Under the pieces are notes generated by a model. The model did no database searches. It worked only from the letters and a program-made list of their open reading frames with translations, and had not been told where the DNA came from. Shown here piece after piece: positions 1 to 8,629 of a stretch of 64,000 nucleotides of DNA; position 1 is the first letter of the stretch, and each line of letters begins with the position of its first letter. This DNA comes from Stenotrophomonas sp. VV52. Lineage in GTDB: Bacteria > Pseudomonadota > Gammaproteobacteria > Xanthomonadales > Xanthomonadaceae. The stretch lies in NCBI RefSeq assembly GCF_002893095.1, contig NZ_PKQQ01000003.1, positions 186,001 to 250,000 on the forward strand, written 5' to 3'. A program made the position numbers and the translations under genes.

Positions 1-26
1 CGCTTGATCATGACCATCTGCTTCAT
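1..26 (-). CDS. bamB: Outer membrane assembly lipoprotein BamB, N-terminal start only
   Basis: Only the first nine codons lie inside the window, reading M-K-Q-M-V-M-I-K-R from the minus-strand ATG at 26-24. The ATG shares one base with the TAA stop of the preceding gene, so the two are translationally coupled. Identity rests on gene order: yfgM is followed by bamB in this operon across gammaproteobacteria. BamB is a beta-propeller lipoprotein of the BAM complex that inserts outer membrane proteins. The protein itself cannot be verified from nine residues. Confidence 0.5.
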
Positions 27-664
27 TACACCGACTCCGCGGGCTCGGCGACGGTGCCACCGGCATCCATCACCTTGGTTTCCAGAACACGCCGCTGCGG
101 CGCTGCCACGTCCAGCGTCTTGAGCGCCTTCTCATACAGCCCGCGGGCTTCGTCGCGCTTGCCCGATGCAATCAGCGCGTCGCCATGGATTTCCAGGCTG
201 GCACTGTCGGTCGCATCGCCCAGCAGCTTGATGGCTTCATCCTGCTTGCCGGTGGCGATCAACAGGCGCGCGATGCGCTGGTCGATCGCGGGCTTGAGTT
301 CGGGGCTGGCCTGGATCGCACGCAGGGTGGCCAGGGCCTCTTCGTTCTTGCCGGCGTCGACCTGCGCCTTGGCCAGCTGCAGCGCAGCCAGGTCGGCATA
401 GACGCTGGCCTTGCCGCCGTCCAGGGCCTTGATGCCCTTGGCCGCGTCATCCAGCTTGTTGTCCTGCAGCTGCTTGAGCACCACCTGGTACTCGGCGTTG
501 GCCATGGACAGGTGGTTGCCCTGTTCCTTCTGCCACCACTGCCAGCCAGCAATGCCGCCGATGGCGATCGCCACGCCGGCGATGATGCTCACACCATTGT
601 TCCGCAGCCAGCTGCGGACGCGTTCACTTTGTTCGTGCTCGTCGAGCAGGTCGTCGATCGCCAT
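26..664 (-). CDS. yfgM: YfgM-type TPR protein, ancillary SecYEG/periplasmic chaperone factor
   Basis: 212 residues. The N-terminus is a short acidic cytoplasmic stretch followed by one transmembrane segment (about residues 24-43, GVSIIAGVAIAIGGIAGW) and a periplasmic part of TPR-like helical repeats rich in Ala/Leu. This is the YfgM architecture: a single-pass inner membrane protein that associates with SecYEG and PpiD and hands exported proteins to periplasmic chaperones. It lies between rodZ and bamB, the usual position. ATG start at 664. Length and topology fit the family; I see no unusual feature. Confidence 0.88.
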   Translation of the reverse strand: MAIDDLLDEHEQSERVRSWLRNNGVSIIAGVAIAIGGIAGWQWWQKEQGNHLSMANAEYQVVLKQLQDNKLDDAAKGIKALDGGKASVYADLAALQLAKAQVDAGKNEEALATLRAIQASPELKPAIDQRIARLLIATGKQDEAIKLLGDATDSASLEIHGDALIASGKRDEARGLYEKALKTLDVAAPQRRVLETKVMDAGGTVAEPAESV

Positions 665-733
665 GCGTACTCTCGCCCCTGCCGGTCAGGAGGGACTGTT
701 TGAATTGGACTGTCGAAACAGCGGAAACGCGGC

Positions 734-1600
734 TCAGTGTGAAACCGGAGCCACGGAGCCGTCAGAGGATACCGTAAAGCGCGCCACGTTGGCTCGCTGG
801 TACGGCGAAAGGTCGACGATAGTGCCGGCCTGCTGAACCTCGACCGCCGAGGCATTGCCCAGCACCATGCGGGCCACCTGGCCGGGGCTGAAGGTGCGGG
901 TTTCGCCGGATTTGATCAGGGCCTTCTCGACGGTCGCGCCGTCGGGACCGGCAATGTCGACCCAGCTGTCGCCCTTGAACTGCAGGGTCAGCGCGCCGGC
1001 CGGGGCCGGGGCGGCGGTGGCCGGTCGCGGCACCGGGGTGAGCGAGGCAAGGTACGGTGCCGAAGGCGCGGCCGGTGCCGCGGCAGGCGTCGCAGCGGAC
1101 GCGGCCGGGGCGGCCGGCGGGGTCGAGCCGGCCACCGGAACCGCGGCCGGAATCACGTCCAGCGAAGCGGTCGCCGGCGCGGTGGACGCACTGTCGAAAT
1201 GGCCGCGCGTGGCGAACCACACCGGCACCGCCAGCACCGCGGTGATGCCCACGTACAGGGCACGGCGACCGAGGTTCTCGGCGATGCGCCGGGCCCGCGG
1301 GGTATGCGTATGGCTGACCAGCTGCGGCGGCACCACCGGCCCGATCCGGGCCTGGTCCAGCACATCGCCCAGGTCGACGTTGAGCAGGCGGGCGTAGCTC
1401 TTGAGCTGGCCGCGCACGAACACCGGCGCGCCGAGGCGGTCCCACTGCTCGGCTTCCAGCGACTTCACCACCTGGACCGGCATGCGCAGCTTCGGACCTA
1501 CGTCCTCCAGCGTCATCCCTGCCGCTTCCCGCGCCTGGCGGAGGCGAGCCCCACAGCCGGCAGCGGTATCAAGCGCGTTCACAGTCTGGTCATCAATCAC
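734..1600 (-). CDS. rodZ: Cytoskeleton protein RodZ
   Basis: 288 residues from a GTG start at 1600, seven bases after the pilF stop. Residues about 17-80 form an Xre-like helix-turn-helix (LRQAREAAGMTLEDVG...), followed by a basic juxtamembrane stretch, one transmembrane helix (about 133-150), a Pro/Ala-rich periplasmic linker and a C-terminal beta domain of the DUF4115 type (LTLQFKGDSWVDI...). This domain order defines RodZ, which links MreB to the elongasome and sets rod shape. It sits in the ndk-rlmN-pilF-rodZ gene string common in gammaproteobacteria; ispG, often next, is absent here. Confidence 0.92.
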   Translation of the reverse strand: MIDDQTVNALDTAAGCGARLRQAREAAGMTLEDVGPKLRMPVQVVKSLEAEQWDRLGAPVFVRGQLKSYARLLNVDLGDVLDQARIGPVVPPQLVSHTHTPRARRIAENLGRRALYVGITAVLAVPVWFATRGHFDSASTAPATASLDVIPAAVPVAGSTPPAAPAASAATPAAAPAAPSAPYLASLTPVPRPATAAPAPAGALTLQFKGDSWVDIAGPDGATVEKALIKSGETRTFSPGQVARMVLGNASAVEVQQAGTIVDLSPYQRANVARFTVSSDGSVAPVSH

Positions 1601-1606
1601 AATGCT

Positions 1607-2404
1607 TCAACCCCGGGAATTAGGAGCCGCATCCTGCGGAAATTCGTCGCGAATTCGCTGCAGATAGCGACCGGATGCCACTGTGTCACCAAGCTGCGCC
1701 TCGATTTGAGAGGCAAGTTGTAACACGGAACGTGTGGCCGGTGCAGCCGCGAGACGCCGTTGCACGAAGGCGCGGGCCTCGAAATAACGCGACTGCGCGT
1801 ACTCGTTGCGCGCCATGGATTCCAGCGCGTAGGCGTTGCCTGGTTCCAGCACCAGCGCCTTGCGCAGGTCACGCACGGCCCGTTCCGGCTGCCCGGCGTC
1901 CAGCGCGCAGCCGCCGGCGTTGGCAAGCGCGGCAGCCGGGGTGCGATAACCGGGCGCAACCACGGCACGGTCGAACAGCGGCAGCGCCTCGGCGGCTCGC
2001 CCCTGCCCGCACAGCCAGGCACCGTAGTTGTTCAGCACGTCCCCGCTCTGCGGCGCCAGCTCGGCCGCCTTCTGGAACAGCGGACCGGCCTCGGCCACCG
2101 CGCCGCGCTGGTTGACCAGGGCAGCGAGCAGGATGTAGGCGTCGGGTTGACCCGGGTCGAGCTTGAGCGCGCTGCGTGCGCGCTTTTCGGCCACGTCCGG
2201 CTGGCCGGCACGGAAGGCCTCGGCGGCCAGCGTCAGCTGGTCCTGGTAGTTGAACCGGCGCCGGGTGTCGGCGCTGTCACGGGCCACGTACTCCGGGGCG
2301 ATGCCCAGCGGCGCACTGATGGGTTTGACGCCTTTGCTGCCACAGCCAGCGAATGCCAGCGCGACGAAAACAACGGCTGGCAATCGAAGGTCAGGCAGCG
2401 GCAT
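1607..2404 (-). CDS. pilF: Type IV pilus biogenesis/stability lipoprotein PilF (PilW)
   Basis: 265 residues. A lipoprotein signal ends in LAFAGC, with the lipidated cysteine at residue 21, followed by tandem TPR repeats ([19 protein letters not shown] and similar). PilF/PilW is an outer membrane lipoprotein needed for assembly of the PilQ secretin multimer and hence for type IV pili. The start at 2404 overlaps the 3' end of rlmN by 14 bases, so the genes are co-transcribed. The rlmN-pilF-rodZ order is the classical one. Together with the FimX-like gene at 41530 it suggests a functional type IV pilus. Confidence 0.9.
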   Translation of the reverse strand: MPLPDLRLPAVVFVALAFAGCGSKGVKPISAPLGIAPEYVARDSADTRRRFNYQDQLTLAAEAFRAGQPDVAEKRARSALKLDPGQPDAYILLAALVNQRGAVAEAGPLFQKAAELAPQSGDVLNNYGAWLCGQGRAAEALPLFDRAVVAPGYRTPAAALANAGGCALDAGQPERAVRDLRKALVLEPGNAYALESMARNEYAQSRYFEARAFVQRRLAAAPATRSVLQLASQIEAQLGDTVASGRYLQRIRDEFPQDAAPNSRG

Positions 2405-3596
2405 CCCGGTTTTTCCCGTCCTGGAGCGTCTTGTTGAACTCGGCCTGGCGGCGCGTACGGTCCATCACCTGGCCCTTGAGCTGGCCACAGGCGGCGTCGA
2501 TGTCGTCGCCACGGGTACGCCGCACCATGGTCAGCACCTGCTGGTCGAGCAGGATCTTCTGGAAGGCACGGATCTCCGCATCGCCGGAACGCTCGTAGCG
2601 CGTGCCCGGGAACGGGTTGAACGGAATCAGATTGACCTTGCCCGAGTGCGAGGCCTGCACCGCGTTGTCGAACTGGCGCATCAGGCGCGCCAGCTGGCGG
2701 GCGTGTTCGGGCTGGTCGTTGATGCCCTTCATCAGGGTGTATTCGAAGGTCACCGATTCGCGGCGCTTGTTGGCGCGCAGGTAGCGCGCGCACGAGGCCA
2801 TCAGCTCGACGATCGGGTACTTCTTGTTGAGCGGGACCAGGGTCTCGCGCAGCGCATCGTTGGGTGCGTGCAGCGACACCGCCAGCGACACATCGCTTTC
2901 GGCCGAGAGACGGTCGATCTGCGGCACCAGGCCGGAGGTCGACAGGGTCACCCGCTTGTTGGCCAGGCCGTAGCCCAGGTCGTCGCGCATCACGCTCATG
3001 GCACGCACGACGTTGTCGAAATTCATCAACGGCTCGCCCATGCCCATCATCACCACGTTGGTGAGGCGACGCTGCTTGTGCGGGATGTTGCCCAGGTGGC
3101 GCGCGGCAACCCACACCTGGCCGATGATCTCGGCGGTGGAAAGATTGCGGTTGAAGCCCTGGGTGGCGGTCGAACAGAACGTGCAGTTCAGCGCGCAGCC
3201 GACCTGCGAGGACACGCACAGCGTGCCGCGGTTCTTGTCCGGGATGTACACCGCTTCGATCGCGTTCTTGCCGTCGGTGCCCATGGCGAGCAGCCACTTG
3301 TGGGTCCCGTCGGCAGACGGCTTGTCGAACACGATGTTGGGAACGCGGACCTCGGCATGCTGGTGCAGCTTGGCGCGCAGCGCCTTGCCCAGGTCGGTCA
3401 TTTCATCGAAGTCGGTGACGTAGTGGTGGTGGATCCACTTCATCACCTGGTGGGCACGGTAGCGCGCTTCGCCGAGGGTCTCGGCGAAGAAGCGCTCCAG
3501 GCCCGCGCGATCGAGGTCGAGCAGGTTCTGCTTGGCCACCGGCGCGCCTTCGGCGAGCACGATGGGGATGGCGGTTGGCTGTACGACCTCGTTCAC
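2391..3596 (-). CDS. rlmN: Dual-specificity rRNA/tRNA adenine C2-methyltransferase RlmN
   Basis: 401 residues. Radical SAM enzyme methylating C2 of A2503 in 23S rRNA and A37 in some tRNAs. The cluster motif CALNCTFC (Cx3Cx2C) is present, with the upstream [10 protein letters not shown] segment and a conserved cysteine in the C-terminal half. I chose the GTG at 3596 (protein begins VNEVVQPTA): the open frame continues upstream, but that extension lies wholly inside ndk in another frame and has no family similarity. GTG lies 11 bases after the ndk stop, behind a GAGAG ribosome-binding sequence. Confidence 0.95.
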   Translation of the reverse strand: MNEVVQPTAIPIVLAEGAPVAKQNLLDLDRAGLERFFAETLGEARYRAHQVMKWIHHHYVTDFDEMTDLGKALRAKLHQHAEVRVPNIVFDKPSADGTHKWLLAMGTDGKNAIEAVYIPDKNRGTLCVSSQVGCALNCTFCSTATQGFNRNLSTAEIIGQVWVAARHLGNIPHKQRRLTNVVMMGMGEPLMNFDNVVRAMSVMRDDLGYGLANKRVTLSTSGLVPQIDRLSAESDVSLAVSLHAPNDALRETLVPLNKKYPIVELMASCARYLRANKRRESVTFEYTLMKGINDQPEHARQLARLMRQFDNAVQASHSGKVNLIPFNPFPGTRYERSGDAEIRAFQKILLDQQVLTMVRRTRGDDIDAACGQLKGQVMDRTRRQAEFNKTLQDGKNRDAAA

Positions 3597-3606
3597 GGCA
3601 TTACTC

Positions 3607-4032
3607 TCAGCGCGAGACCACGTCGGTCGCGGCGAAGAAGTACGCGATTTCAATCGCGGCGTTCTCGACCGAGTCCGAGCCGTGGGCGGCATTGGCATCG
3701 ATGGAATCGGCGAAGTCGGCGCGGATGGTGCCCGGCGCAGCGTCCTTCGGATTGGTGGCGCCCAGCAGGTCGCGGTGGGCCAGCACGGCGTTCTCGCCTT
3801 CAAGAGCCTGGATCATCACCGGGCCGGAGATCATGAACTCGACCAGCGCGTTGAAGAACGGACGCTCGCGGTGCACGGCGTAGAAGCCTTCGGCTTCGCG
3901 GCGCGACAGCTGCTTGTACTTGGCAGCCACGACCTTCAGGCCAGCCTTTTCGAAGCGGGCGTAGATTTCACCGATGACGTTCTTGGCGACGGCGTCCGGC
4001 TTGATGATGGAAAGGGTGCGCTCCAGCGCCAT
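3607..4032 (-). CDS. ndk: Nucleoside diphosphate kinase
   Basis: 141 residues, the usual size. Transfers the gamma phosphate between nucleoside di- and triphosphates through a phosphohistidine. The active-site segment NAAHGSDS places the catalytic His at residue 117, and the N-terminal [12 protein letters not shown] motif is typical. First gene of the minus-strand operon continuing into rlmN, pilF and rodZ. A GGAG ribosome-binding site precedes the ATG. Its leader contains an attenuator-like hairpin (separate entry). Confidence 0.97.
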   Translation of the reverse strand: MALERTLSIIKPDAVAKNVIGEIYARFEKAGLKVVAAKYKQLSRREAEGFYAVHRERPFFNALVEFMISGPVMIQALEGENAVLAHRDLLGATNPKDAAPGTIRADFADSIDANAAHGSDSVENAAIEIAYFFAATDVVSR

Positions 4033-4080
4033 GGGAAGTTCTCCGTTGGGCGGGCCACTGATCGGCCCGAGAGTAACATG

Positions 4081-4105
4081 AAAAAAACCCGCGTCAAAAC
4101 GCGGG
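4081..4105 (-). terminator. Attenuator-like intrinsic terminator in the ndk leader
   Basis: Read on the minus strand, a 7-bp stem (4105-4099 pairing with 4094-4088, CCCGCGT/ACGCGGG) with a 4-base loop is followed by seven T residues (4087-4081). It is an ideal intrinsic terminator, but it sits about 50 bases upstream of the ndk start with no minus-strand gene before it. The loop also contains TTGACG, which could act as a -35 for an alternative ndk promoter. Confidence 0.7.
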
Positions 4106-4128
4106 CTTAGCCTGATATACGTGCGTCA

Positions 4129-4158
4129 ATTCTACAGCGTCCCGGCGGCCGGATACAA
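4129..4158 (-). promoter_or_regulatory. Candidate sigma-70 promoter upstream of the ndk leader hairpin
   Basis: On the minus strand, TTGTAT (4158-4153) and TAGAAT (4134-4129) are separated by 18 bases. Predicted transcription would begin near 4122 and meet the terminator at 4105-4081 after only about 40 bases. Read from sequence only; no start site is known. Confidence 0.5.
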
Positions 4159-4238
4159 CGTGCCGCATTCATCTGGATGACCGCCCGGCAACCGTTCTGC
4201 TGCGCCGCACAATGCAGCCGCACGGCGCTGGGGCTAAT

Positions 4239-4256
4239 ATCAAACAATCGTTTGAT
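4239..4256. promoter_or_regulatory. PsrA-type operator (autoregulatory site)
   Basis: The sequence ATCAAAC-AATC-GTTTGAT is an inverted repeat with 7-bp arms and a 4-base centre. It matches the PsrA consensus known from Pseudomonas, (C/G)AAAC N2-4 GTTT(G/C). It lies 17 bases before the psrA ATG and directly downstream of a possible -10 (TAATAT, 4235-4240), so a bound repressor would cover the transcription start. It would control psrA and the fad genes behind it. Confidence 0.75.
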
Positions 4257-4273
4257 TGAACCTTGCCCCGACC

Positions 4274-4927
4274 ATGGCCAAGCCCGCCCATTTCTCCACC
4301 AAGGACCGCATTCTCGGCGCCGCCGAGGAGCTGTTCGCCCTGCACGGGTTCGCCGGGACCTCGCTGCGCCAGGTCACCAGCCAGGCCGACGTGAACATCG
4401 CAGCGGTCAACTACCACTTCGGCTCCAAGGAAAACCTGGTCAACGAGGTGTTCCGCCGCCGCATGGACGAAATGACCGCCGCGCGCCTGGCCCAGCTGGA
4501 GGCCGCCCGCCGCGAGCACCCGGGGCAGCTGCGCCCGGTGCTTGCCGCGTTCGTCGAACCCGCGCTGGCCATGGCCCAGGACCGCCAGACCGGCGGCGCC
4601 TTCGTCCGCGTCATCGCCCGCGCCTATGCGGAAAAGAACGACAACCTGCGCAAGTTCCTCTCCGACCACTACGGCCACGTGCTGCGCGAGTTCGGCAAGG
4701 CCATCGCCGCCTGCGTGCCGGGCCTGAGCAAGGAAGAGCTGTACTGGCGCCTGGACTTCCTCGCCGGCGCGCTGACCTACGCGATGGCCGACTTCGGGCT
4801 GATCAAGCGTCCCGCCGGTGTCACCGAAGCGGCGCATCGTGCCCATGCAGCCCAGGAACTGATCCATTTCGCCGAGGCTGGCTTCCGCGCCAGCGCGGCC
4901 ACCCACGCCCCCCTTTCCACCCCGTAA
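4274..4927 (+). CDS. psrA: TetR-family fatty-acid-responsive regulator, PsrA-like
   Basis: 217 residues. The N-terminal TetR helix-turn-helix (about residues 8-54) contains the recognition region VNIAAVNYHFGSKENL, closely resembling Pseudomonas PsrA (a long-chain-fatty-acid-released repressor of fadBA-type operons). I start at ATG 4274; a TTG at 4256 would overlap the operator. The gene is 19 bases upstream of the beta-oxidation genes and shares their strand, so the regulator probably heads the operon it represses. The matching operator upstream supports autoregulation. The ligand is inferred from the family, not from this sequence. Confidence 0.78.
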   Translation: MAKPAHFSTKDRILGAAEELFALHGFAGTSLRQVTSQADVNIAAVNYHFGSKENLVNEVFRRRMDEMTAARLAQLEAARREHPGQLRPVLAAFVEPALAMAQDRQTGGAFVRVIARAYAEKNDNLRKFLSDHYGHVLREFGKAIAACVPGLSKEELYWRLDFLAGALTYAMADFGLIKRPAGVTEAAHRAHAAQELIHFAEAGFRASAATHAPLSTP

Positions 4928-4946
4928 CGCCAAAAGGCTTATCGAC

Positions 4947-7319
4947 ATGTCCAATTCCCTGCTAGTCCGCCGCGCCGCCGTGCTGGGTGCCGGCGTCATG
5001 GGCGCCCAGATCGCAGCCCACCTGACCAATGCCGGCGTCGACACCGTGCTGTTCGACCTGCCCGCCAAGGAAGGTCCGGCCGACGGCATCGTGCTCAAGG
5101 CCATCGCCAACCTCGGCAAGTTGAGCCCTGCCCCGCTCGCCAGCAAGTCCTACGCCGAAGCGATCACCCCGGCCAACTATGAAACCGGCCTGGAGCAGCT
5201 GCGCGACTGCGACCTGATCATCGAAGCCATCGCCGAACGCATGGACTGGAAGCAGGACCTGTACAAGAAGATCGCGCCGTTCGTGGCCGACCACGCGGTA
5301 CTGGCCTCCAACACCTCCGGCCTGGGCATCAACAAGCTGGCCGACGTGCTGCCCGAGCAGCTGCGCCACCGCTTCTGCGGCGTGCATTTCTTCAATCCGC
5401 CGCGCTACATGCACCTGGCCGAGCTGATCCCGGCCAGCACCACCGACGCCGCCGTGCTGGAGGGCCTGGAAAGCTTCCTGGTCACCACCCTGGGCAAGGG
5501 CGTGGTGTACGCCAAGGACACCCCGAACTTCATCGGCAACCGCATCGGCGTGTTCTCGATCCTGTCCACCATCCACCACACCGAGCAGTTCGGCCTGGGC
5601 TTCGACGAAGTCGACGGCCTGACCGGTCCGCTGGTCGGCCGTCCGAAGTCGGCCACCTACCGCACCTCCGACGTGGTCGGCCTGGACACCATGGCCCACG
5701 TCATCAAGACCATGGGCGACACCCTGCCCAACGATCCGTGGCACGCCTTCTTCAAGTCGCCGAAGTGGCTCGAAGCGCTGATCGCCAAGGGCGCGCTCGG
5801 CCAGAAGACCGGTGCCGGCATTTTCCGCAAGGTCGGCAAGGACATCGTGGTGCTGGACGTGGAGAAGCAGGACTACCGTCCGGCCGACCGCACTGCCGCG
5901 CCTGAAGTGGTCGAAATCCTGAAGATCAAGAATCCGGCCGAGAAGTTCGCCAAGCTGCGCGAAAGCCAGCACCCGCAGGCGCAGTTCCTGTGGGCGACCT
6001 TCCGCGACCTGTTCCACTACAGCGCCTACCACCTGGCCGACATCGCCGAGACCGCGCGCGACGTGGACCTGGCCATCCGCTGGGGCTACGGCTGGTCGCT
6101 GGGCCCGTTCGAAACCTGGCAGGCCGCCGGCTGGAAGCAGGTGGCGCAGTGGATCGCCGATGACATCGTCGCCGGCAAGAGCATGAGCAATGCCCCGCTG
6201 CCGGACTGGGTGTTCGACGGCCGCGACGGCGTGCACGCTGCCGAAGGCAGCTACAGCCCGACCCGCAACGCCAAGCTGCCGCGCTCGGCGCTGCCGGTGT
6301 ACCAGCGCCAGCGCTTCCCGGATCCGCTGCTGGGCGAGACCTTCAGCCCGGGCGAAACGGTGTTCGAGAACGACGGCGTGCGCATGTGGCACGACGGCGA
6401 CGGCATTGCCGTGGTCAGCTTCAAGACCAAGATGAACACCGTGTCCGACCACGTGCTCAACGGCCTGCAGGAAGCGATCAAGCGCGCCGAGCAGGGCTTC
6501 AAGGGCCTGGTGATCTGGCAGCAGAAGGAGCCCTTCTCTGCCGGTGCCGACCTGGCCGGCGCGCTTGGCCTGCTGCAGGCCGGCAAGGTCGACCAGTTCG
6601 AAGAAATGGTGCACAACTTCCAGCGCACCAGCCAGGCGATCAAGTATTCGCTGGTGCCGGTGGTGACCGCCGTGCGCGGCCTGGCCCTGGGCGGTGGCTG
6701 CGAATTCCAGATGCACAGCGCCAAGAGCGTGGCGGCCCTGGAAAGCTACATCGGCCTGGTCGAGGCCGGCGTTGGCCTGCTGCCGGCCGGTGGTGGCCTG
6801 AAGGAACTGGCGGTGCGTGCCTCGCAGGCCGCCGGCCCGGGCGGCGACGTGTTCGCCGAACTGAAGAAGACCTTCGAAACCGTGGCCATGGCCAAGGTTT
6901 CCAACTCGGCGGTCAACGCCAAGGAACTGGGCCTGATGCGCCCGACCGACAAGGTCGTGTTCAACAGCTTCGAGGCGCTGCATATCGCCAAGGCCGAAGT
7001 GCAGGCGCTGGCCGAGGGCGGCTACCGTCCGCCGATGCCGGCCCGTCGCATCCAGGTCGCCGGCGACGTGGGTATCGCCACCTTCAAGATGATGCTGGTC
7101 AACATGCTGGAAGGCCGTTTCATCAGCCCGTACGACTACGAGATCGCCGTGCGCATCGCCACCGTGCTGTGTGGTGGCGAAGTCGACCGCGGCACCCTGG
7201 TCGACGAAGAGTGGCTGCTGACCCTGGAGCGCAAGCACTTCGTCGAACTGGCCCAGCAGGAAAAGACCCAGGCCCGCATCGCGCACATGCTCAAGACCGG
7301 CAAGCCGCTGCGTAACTGA
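4947..7319 (+). CDS. Bifunctional 3-hydroxyacyl-CoA dehydrogenase/enoyl-CoA hydratase (FadN-type)
   Basis: 790 residues. Performs the hydration and NAD-dependent oxidation steps of beta-oxidation. The NAD-binding Rossmann motif GAGVMG is at about residue 11 and the dehydrogenase occupies the first ~400 residues. A crotonase domain follows at about 480-700, with the oxyanion-hole segments FSAGADLAGA and LALGGGCEF. This dehydrogenase-first order is that of FadN/YusL rather than of enteric FadB, where the hydratase comes first. It lies between psrA and the thiolase gene and forms with the latter a likely alpha/beta fatty-acid oxidation complex. Confidence 0.92.
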   Translation: MSNSLLVRRAAVLGAGVMGAQIAAHLTNAGVDTVLFDLPAKEGPADGIVLKAIANLGKLSPAPLASKSYAEAITPANYETGLEQLRDCDLIIEAIAERMDWKQDLYKKIAPFVADHAVLASNTSGLGINKLADVLPEQLRHRFCGVHFFNPPRYMHLAELIPASTTDAAVLEGLESFLVTTLGKGVVYAKDTPNFIGNRIGVFSILSTIHHTEQFGLGFDEVDGLTGPLVGRPKSATYRTSDVVGLDTMAHVIKTMGDTLPNDPWHAFFKSPKWLEALIAKGALGQKTGAGIFRKVGKDIVVLDVEKQDYRPADRTAAPEVVEILKIKNPAEKFAKLRESQHPQAQFLWATFRDLFHYSAYHLADIAETARDVDLAIRWGYGWSLGPFETWQAAGWKQVAQWIADDIVAGKSMSNAPLPDWVFDGRDGVHAAEGSYSPTRNAKLPRSALPVYQRQRFPDPLLGETFSPGETVFENDGVRMWHDGDGIAVVSFKTKMNTVSDHVLNGLQEAIKRAEQGFKGLVIWQQKEPFSAGADLAGALGLLQAGKVDQFEEMVHNFQRTSQAIKYSLVPVVTAVRGLALGGGCEFQMHSAKSVAALESYIGLVEAGVGLLPAGGGLKELAVRASQAAGPGGDVFAELKKTFETVAMAKVSNSAVNAKELGLMRPTDKVVFNSFEALHIAKAEVQALAEGGYRPPMPARRIQVAGDVGIATFKMMLVNMLEGRFISPYDYEIAVRIATVLCGGEVDRGTLVDEEWLLTLERKHFVELAQQEKTQARIAHMLKTGKPLRN

Positions 7320-7351
7320 TCGGCCCGAACCACATTCAAGAGATCGCCACA

Positions 7352-8560
7352 ATGACCAAGCAGATCCAGGACGCCTACATCGTCGCCGCCACCCGCACCC
7401 CGGTTGGCAAGGCGCCCAAGGGCGTGTTCCGCAATACCCGTCCCGACGACATGCTCGCGCACGTGCTCAAGTCCGTGGTCGCGCAGGCCCCGGGCATCGA
7501 CGTCAACCGCATCGACGACGCCATCATCGGCTGCGCCATGCCCGAAGCCGAGCAGGGCATGAACGTGGCCCGCATCGGCGTGCTGCTGGCCGGCCTGCCG
7601 GACACCATCGCCGCGCAGACGGTCAACCGCTTCTGCTCCTCCGGCCTGCAGGCCGTGGCCATGGCCGCCGACCAGATCCGCCTGGGCAACGCCGACCTGA
7701 TGCTGGCCGGCGGTACCGAGTCGATGTCGATGGTGCCGATGATGGGCAACAAGATCGCCATGGCGCCGAGCGTGTTCGACAACGACCACGTGGCCATTGC
7801 CTACGGCATGGGCATCACCGCCGAGAAGGTCGCCGAGGAATGGAAGGTCTCGCGCGAGGAGCAGGACGCCTTCGCCCTGGCCTCGCACCAGAAGGCCATC
7901 GCGGCGATCCAGAACGGCGAGTTCAAGGATGAGATCAGCCCGTACGATGTGCGCACCCGCCAGCCGGACCTGGCCGACGGCCGCCGCATCATCACCCGCG
8001 ACCGCATCGTCGACACCGACGAAGGCCCGCGCCCGGATTCGTCCGCAGAAGGCCTGGCCAAGCTGCGCCCGGTGTTCCGCAACGGCCAGTTCGGCGGCAC
8101 CGTGACCGCCGGCAACTCCTCGCAGATGAGCGACGGCGCCGGTGCGGTGCTGCTGGCCTCCGAGCAGGCGGTGAAGGACTACGGCCTGAAGCCGCTGGCC
8201 CGCTTCGTCAGCTTCTCGGTCGCCGGCGTGCGCCCGGAAGTGATGGGCATCGGCCCGATCGCGGCCATTCCGAAGGCGCTCAAGCAGGCGGGCCTGACCC
8301 AGGACCAGCTGGACTGGATCGAGCTCAACGAAGCCTTCGCGGCGCAGTCGCTGGCAGTGATCCGCGACTGCGGCCTGGATCCGTCCAAGGTCAACCCGCT
8401 GGGCGGCGCCATCGCCCTGGGCCACCCGCTGGGCGCGACCGGCGCGATCCGTACCGCCACCCTGCTGCACGGCCTGCGCCGTCGCCAGCAGAAGTACGGC
8501 ATGGTCACCATGTGCATCGGCACCGGCATGGGTGCTGCGGGTATCTTCGAATCGCTGTAA
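7352..8560 (+). CDS. fadA: Acetyl-CoA C-acyltransferase (3-ketoacyl-CoA thiolase)
   Basis: 402 residues, typical thiolase length. Catalyses thiolytic release of acetyl-CoA at the end of each beta-oxidation round. The nucleophilic cysteine is in NRFCSSGLQ, the His motif is GHPLGATGA, and the second catalytic Cys is in CIGTGMGAA near the C-terminus. It starts 32 bases after the FadN-type gene and is followed at once by a strong terminator, so it closes the psrA-fad operon. Confidence 0.95.
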   Translation: MTKQIQDAYIVAATRTPVGKAPKGVFRNTRPDDMLAHVLKSVVAQAPGIDVNRIDDAIIGCAMPEAEQGMNVARIGVLLAGLPDTIAAQTVNRFCSSGLQAVAMAADQIRLGNADLMLAGGTESMSMVPMMGNKIAMAPSVFDNDHVAIAYGMGITAEKVAEEWKVSREEQDAFALASHQKAIAAIQNGEFKDEISPYDVRTRQPDLADGRRIITRDRIVDTDEGPRPDSSAEGLAKLRPVFRNGQFGGTVTAGNSSQMSDGAGAVLLASEQAVKDYGLKPLARFVSFSVAGVRPEVMGIGPIAAIPKALKQAGLTQDQLDWIELNEAFAAQSLAVIRDCGLDPSKVNPLGGAIALGHPLGATGAIRTATLLHGLRRRQQKYGMVTMCIGTGMGAAGIFESL

Positions 8561-8564
8561 GTGC

Positions 8565-8598
8565 AAAAAAAAGGGCGGCCTGATGGCCGCCCTTTTTT
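8565..8598. terminator. Bidirectional intrinsic terminator after fadA
   Basis: An 8-bp GC stem (GGGCGGCC 8573-8580 with GGCCGCCC 8585-8592) and TGAT loop is flanked by eight A on the left and six T on the right. It works for fadA on the plus strand and could stop read-through from galU on the minus strand. Confidence 0.9.
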
Positions 8599-8603
8599 GA
8601 TGT

Positions 8604-8626
8604 GTCCGGCCAGCGGCCGGACCTAC
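8604..8626 (-). repeat. SMAG-type REP palindrome
   Basis: Minus strand reads GTAG followed by the hairpin GTCCGGCC-GCT-GGCCGGAC. Ends three bases from the galU stop codon. The same unit recurs at 45509 and, in degenerate form, at 45543. SMAG elements are known dispersed REPs of Stenotrophomonas. Confidence 0.85.
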
Positions 8627-8629
8627 TGC

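Noticed and set aside
4962..7352. Long open frame (796 codons) antisense to the FadN-type gene
   Set aside because: Mirror of a high-GC gene with strong codon bias; no domain, and the sense product is a clear enzyme.
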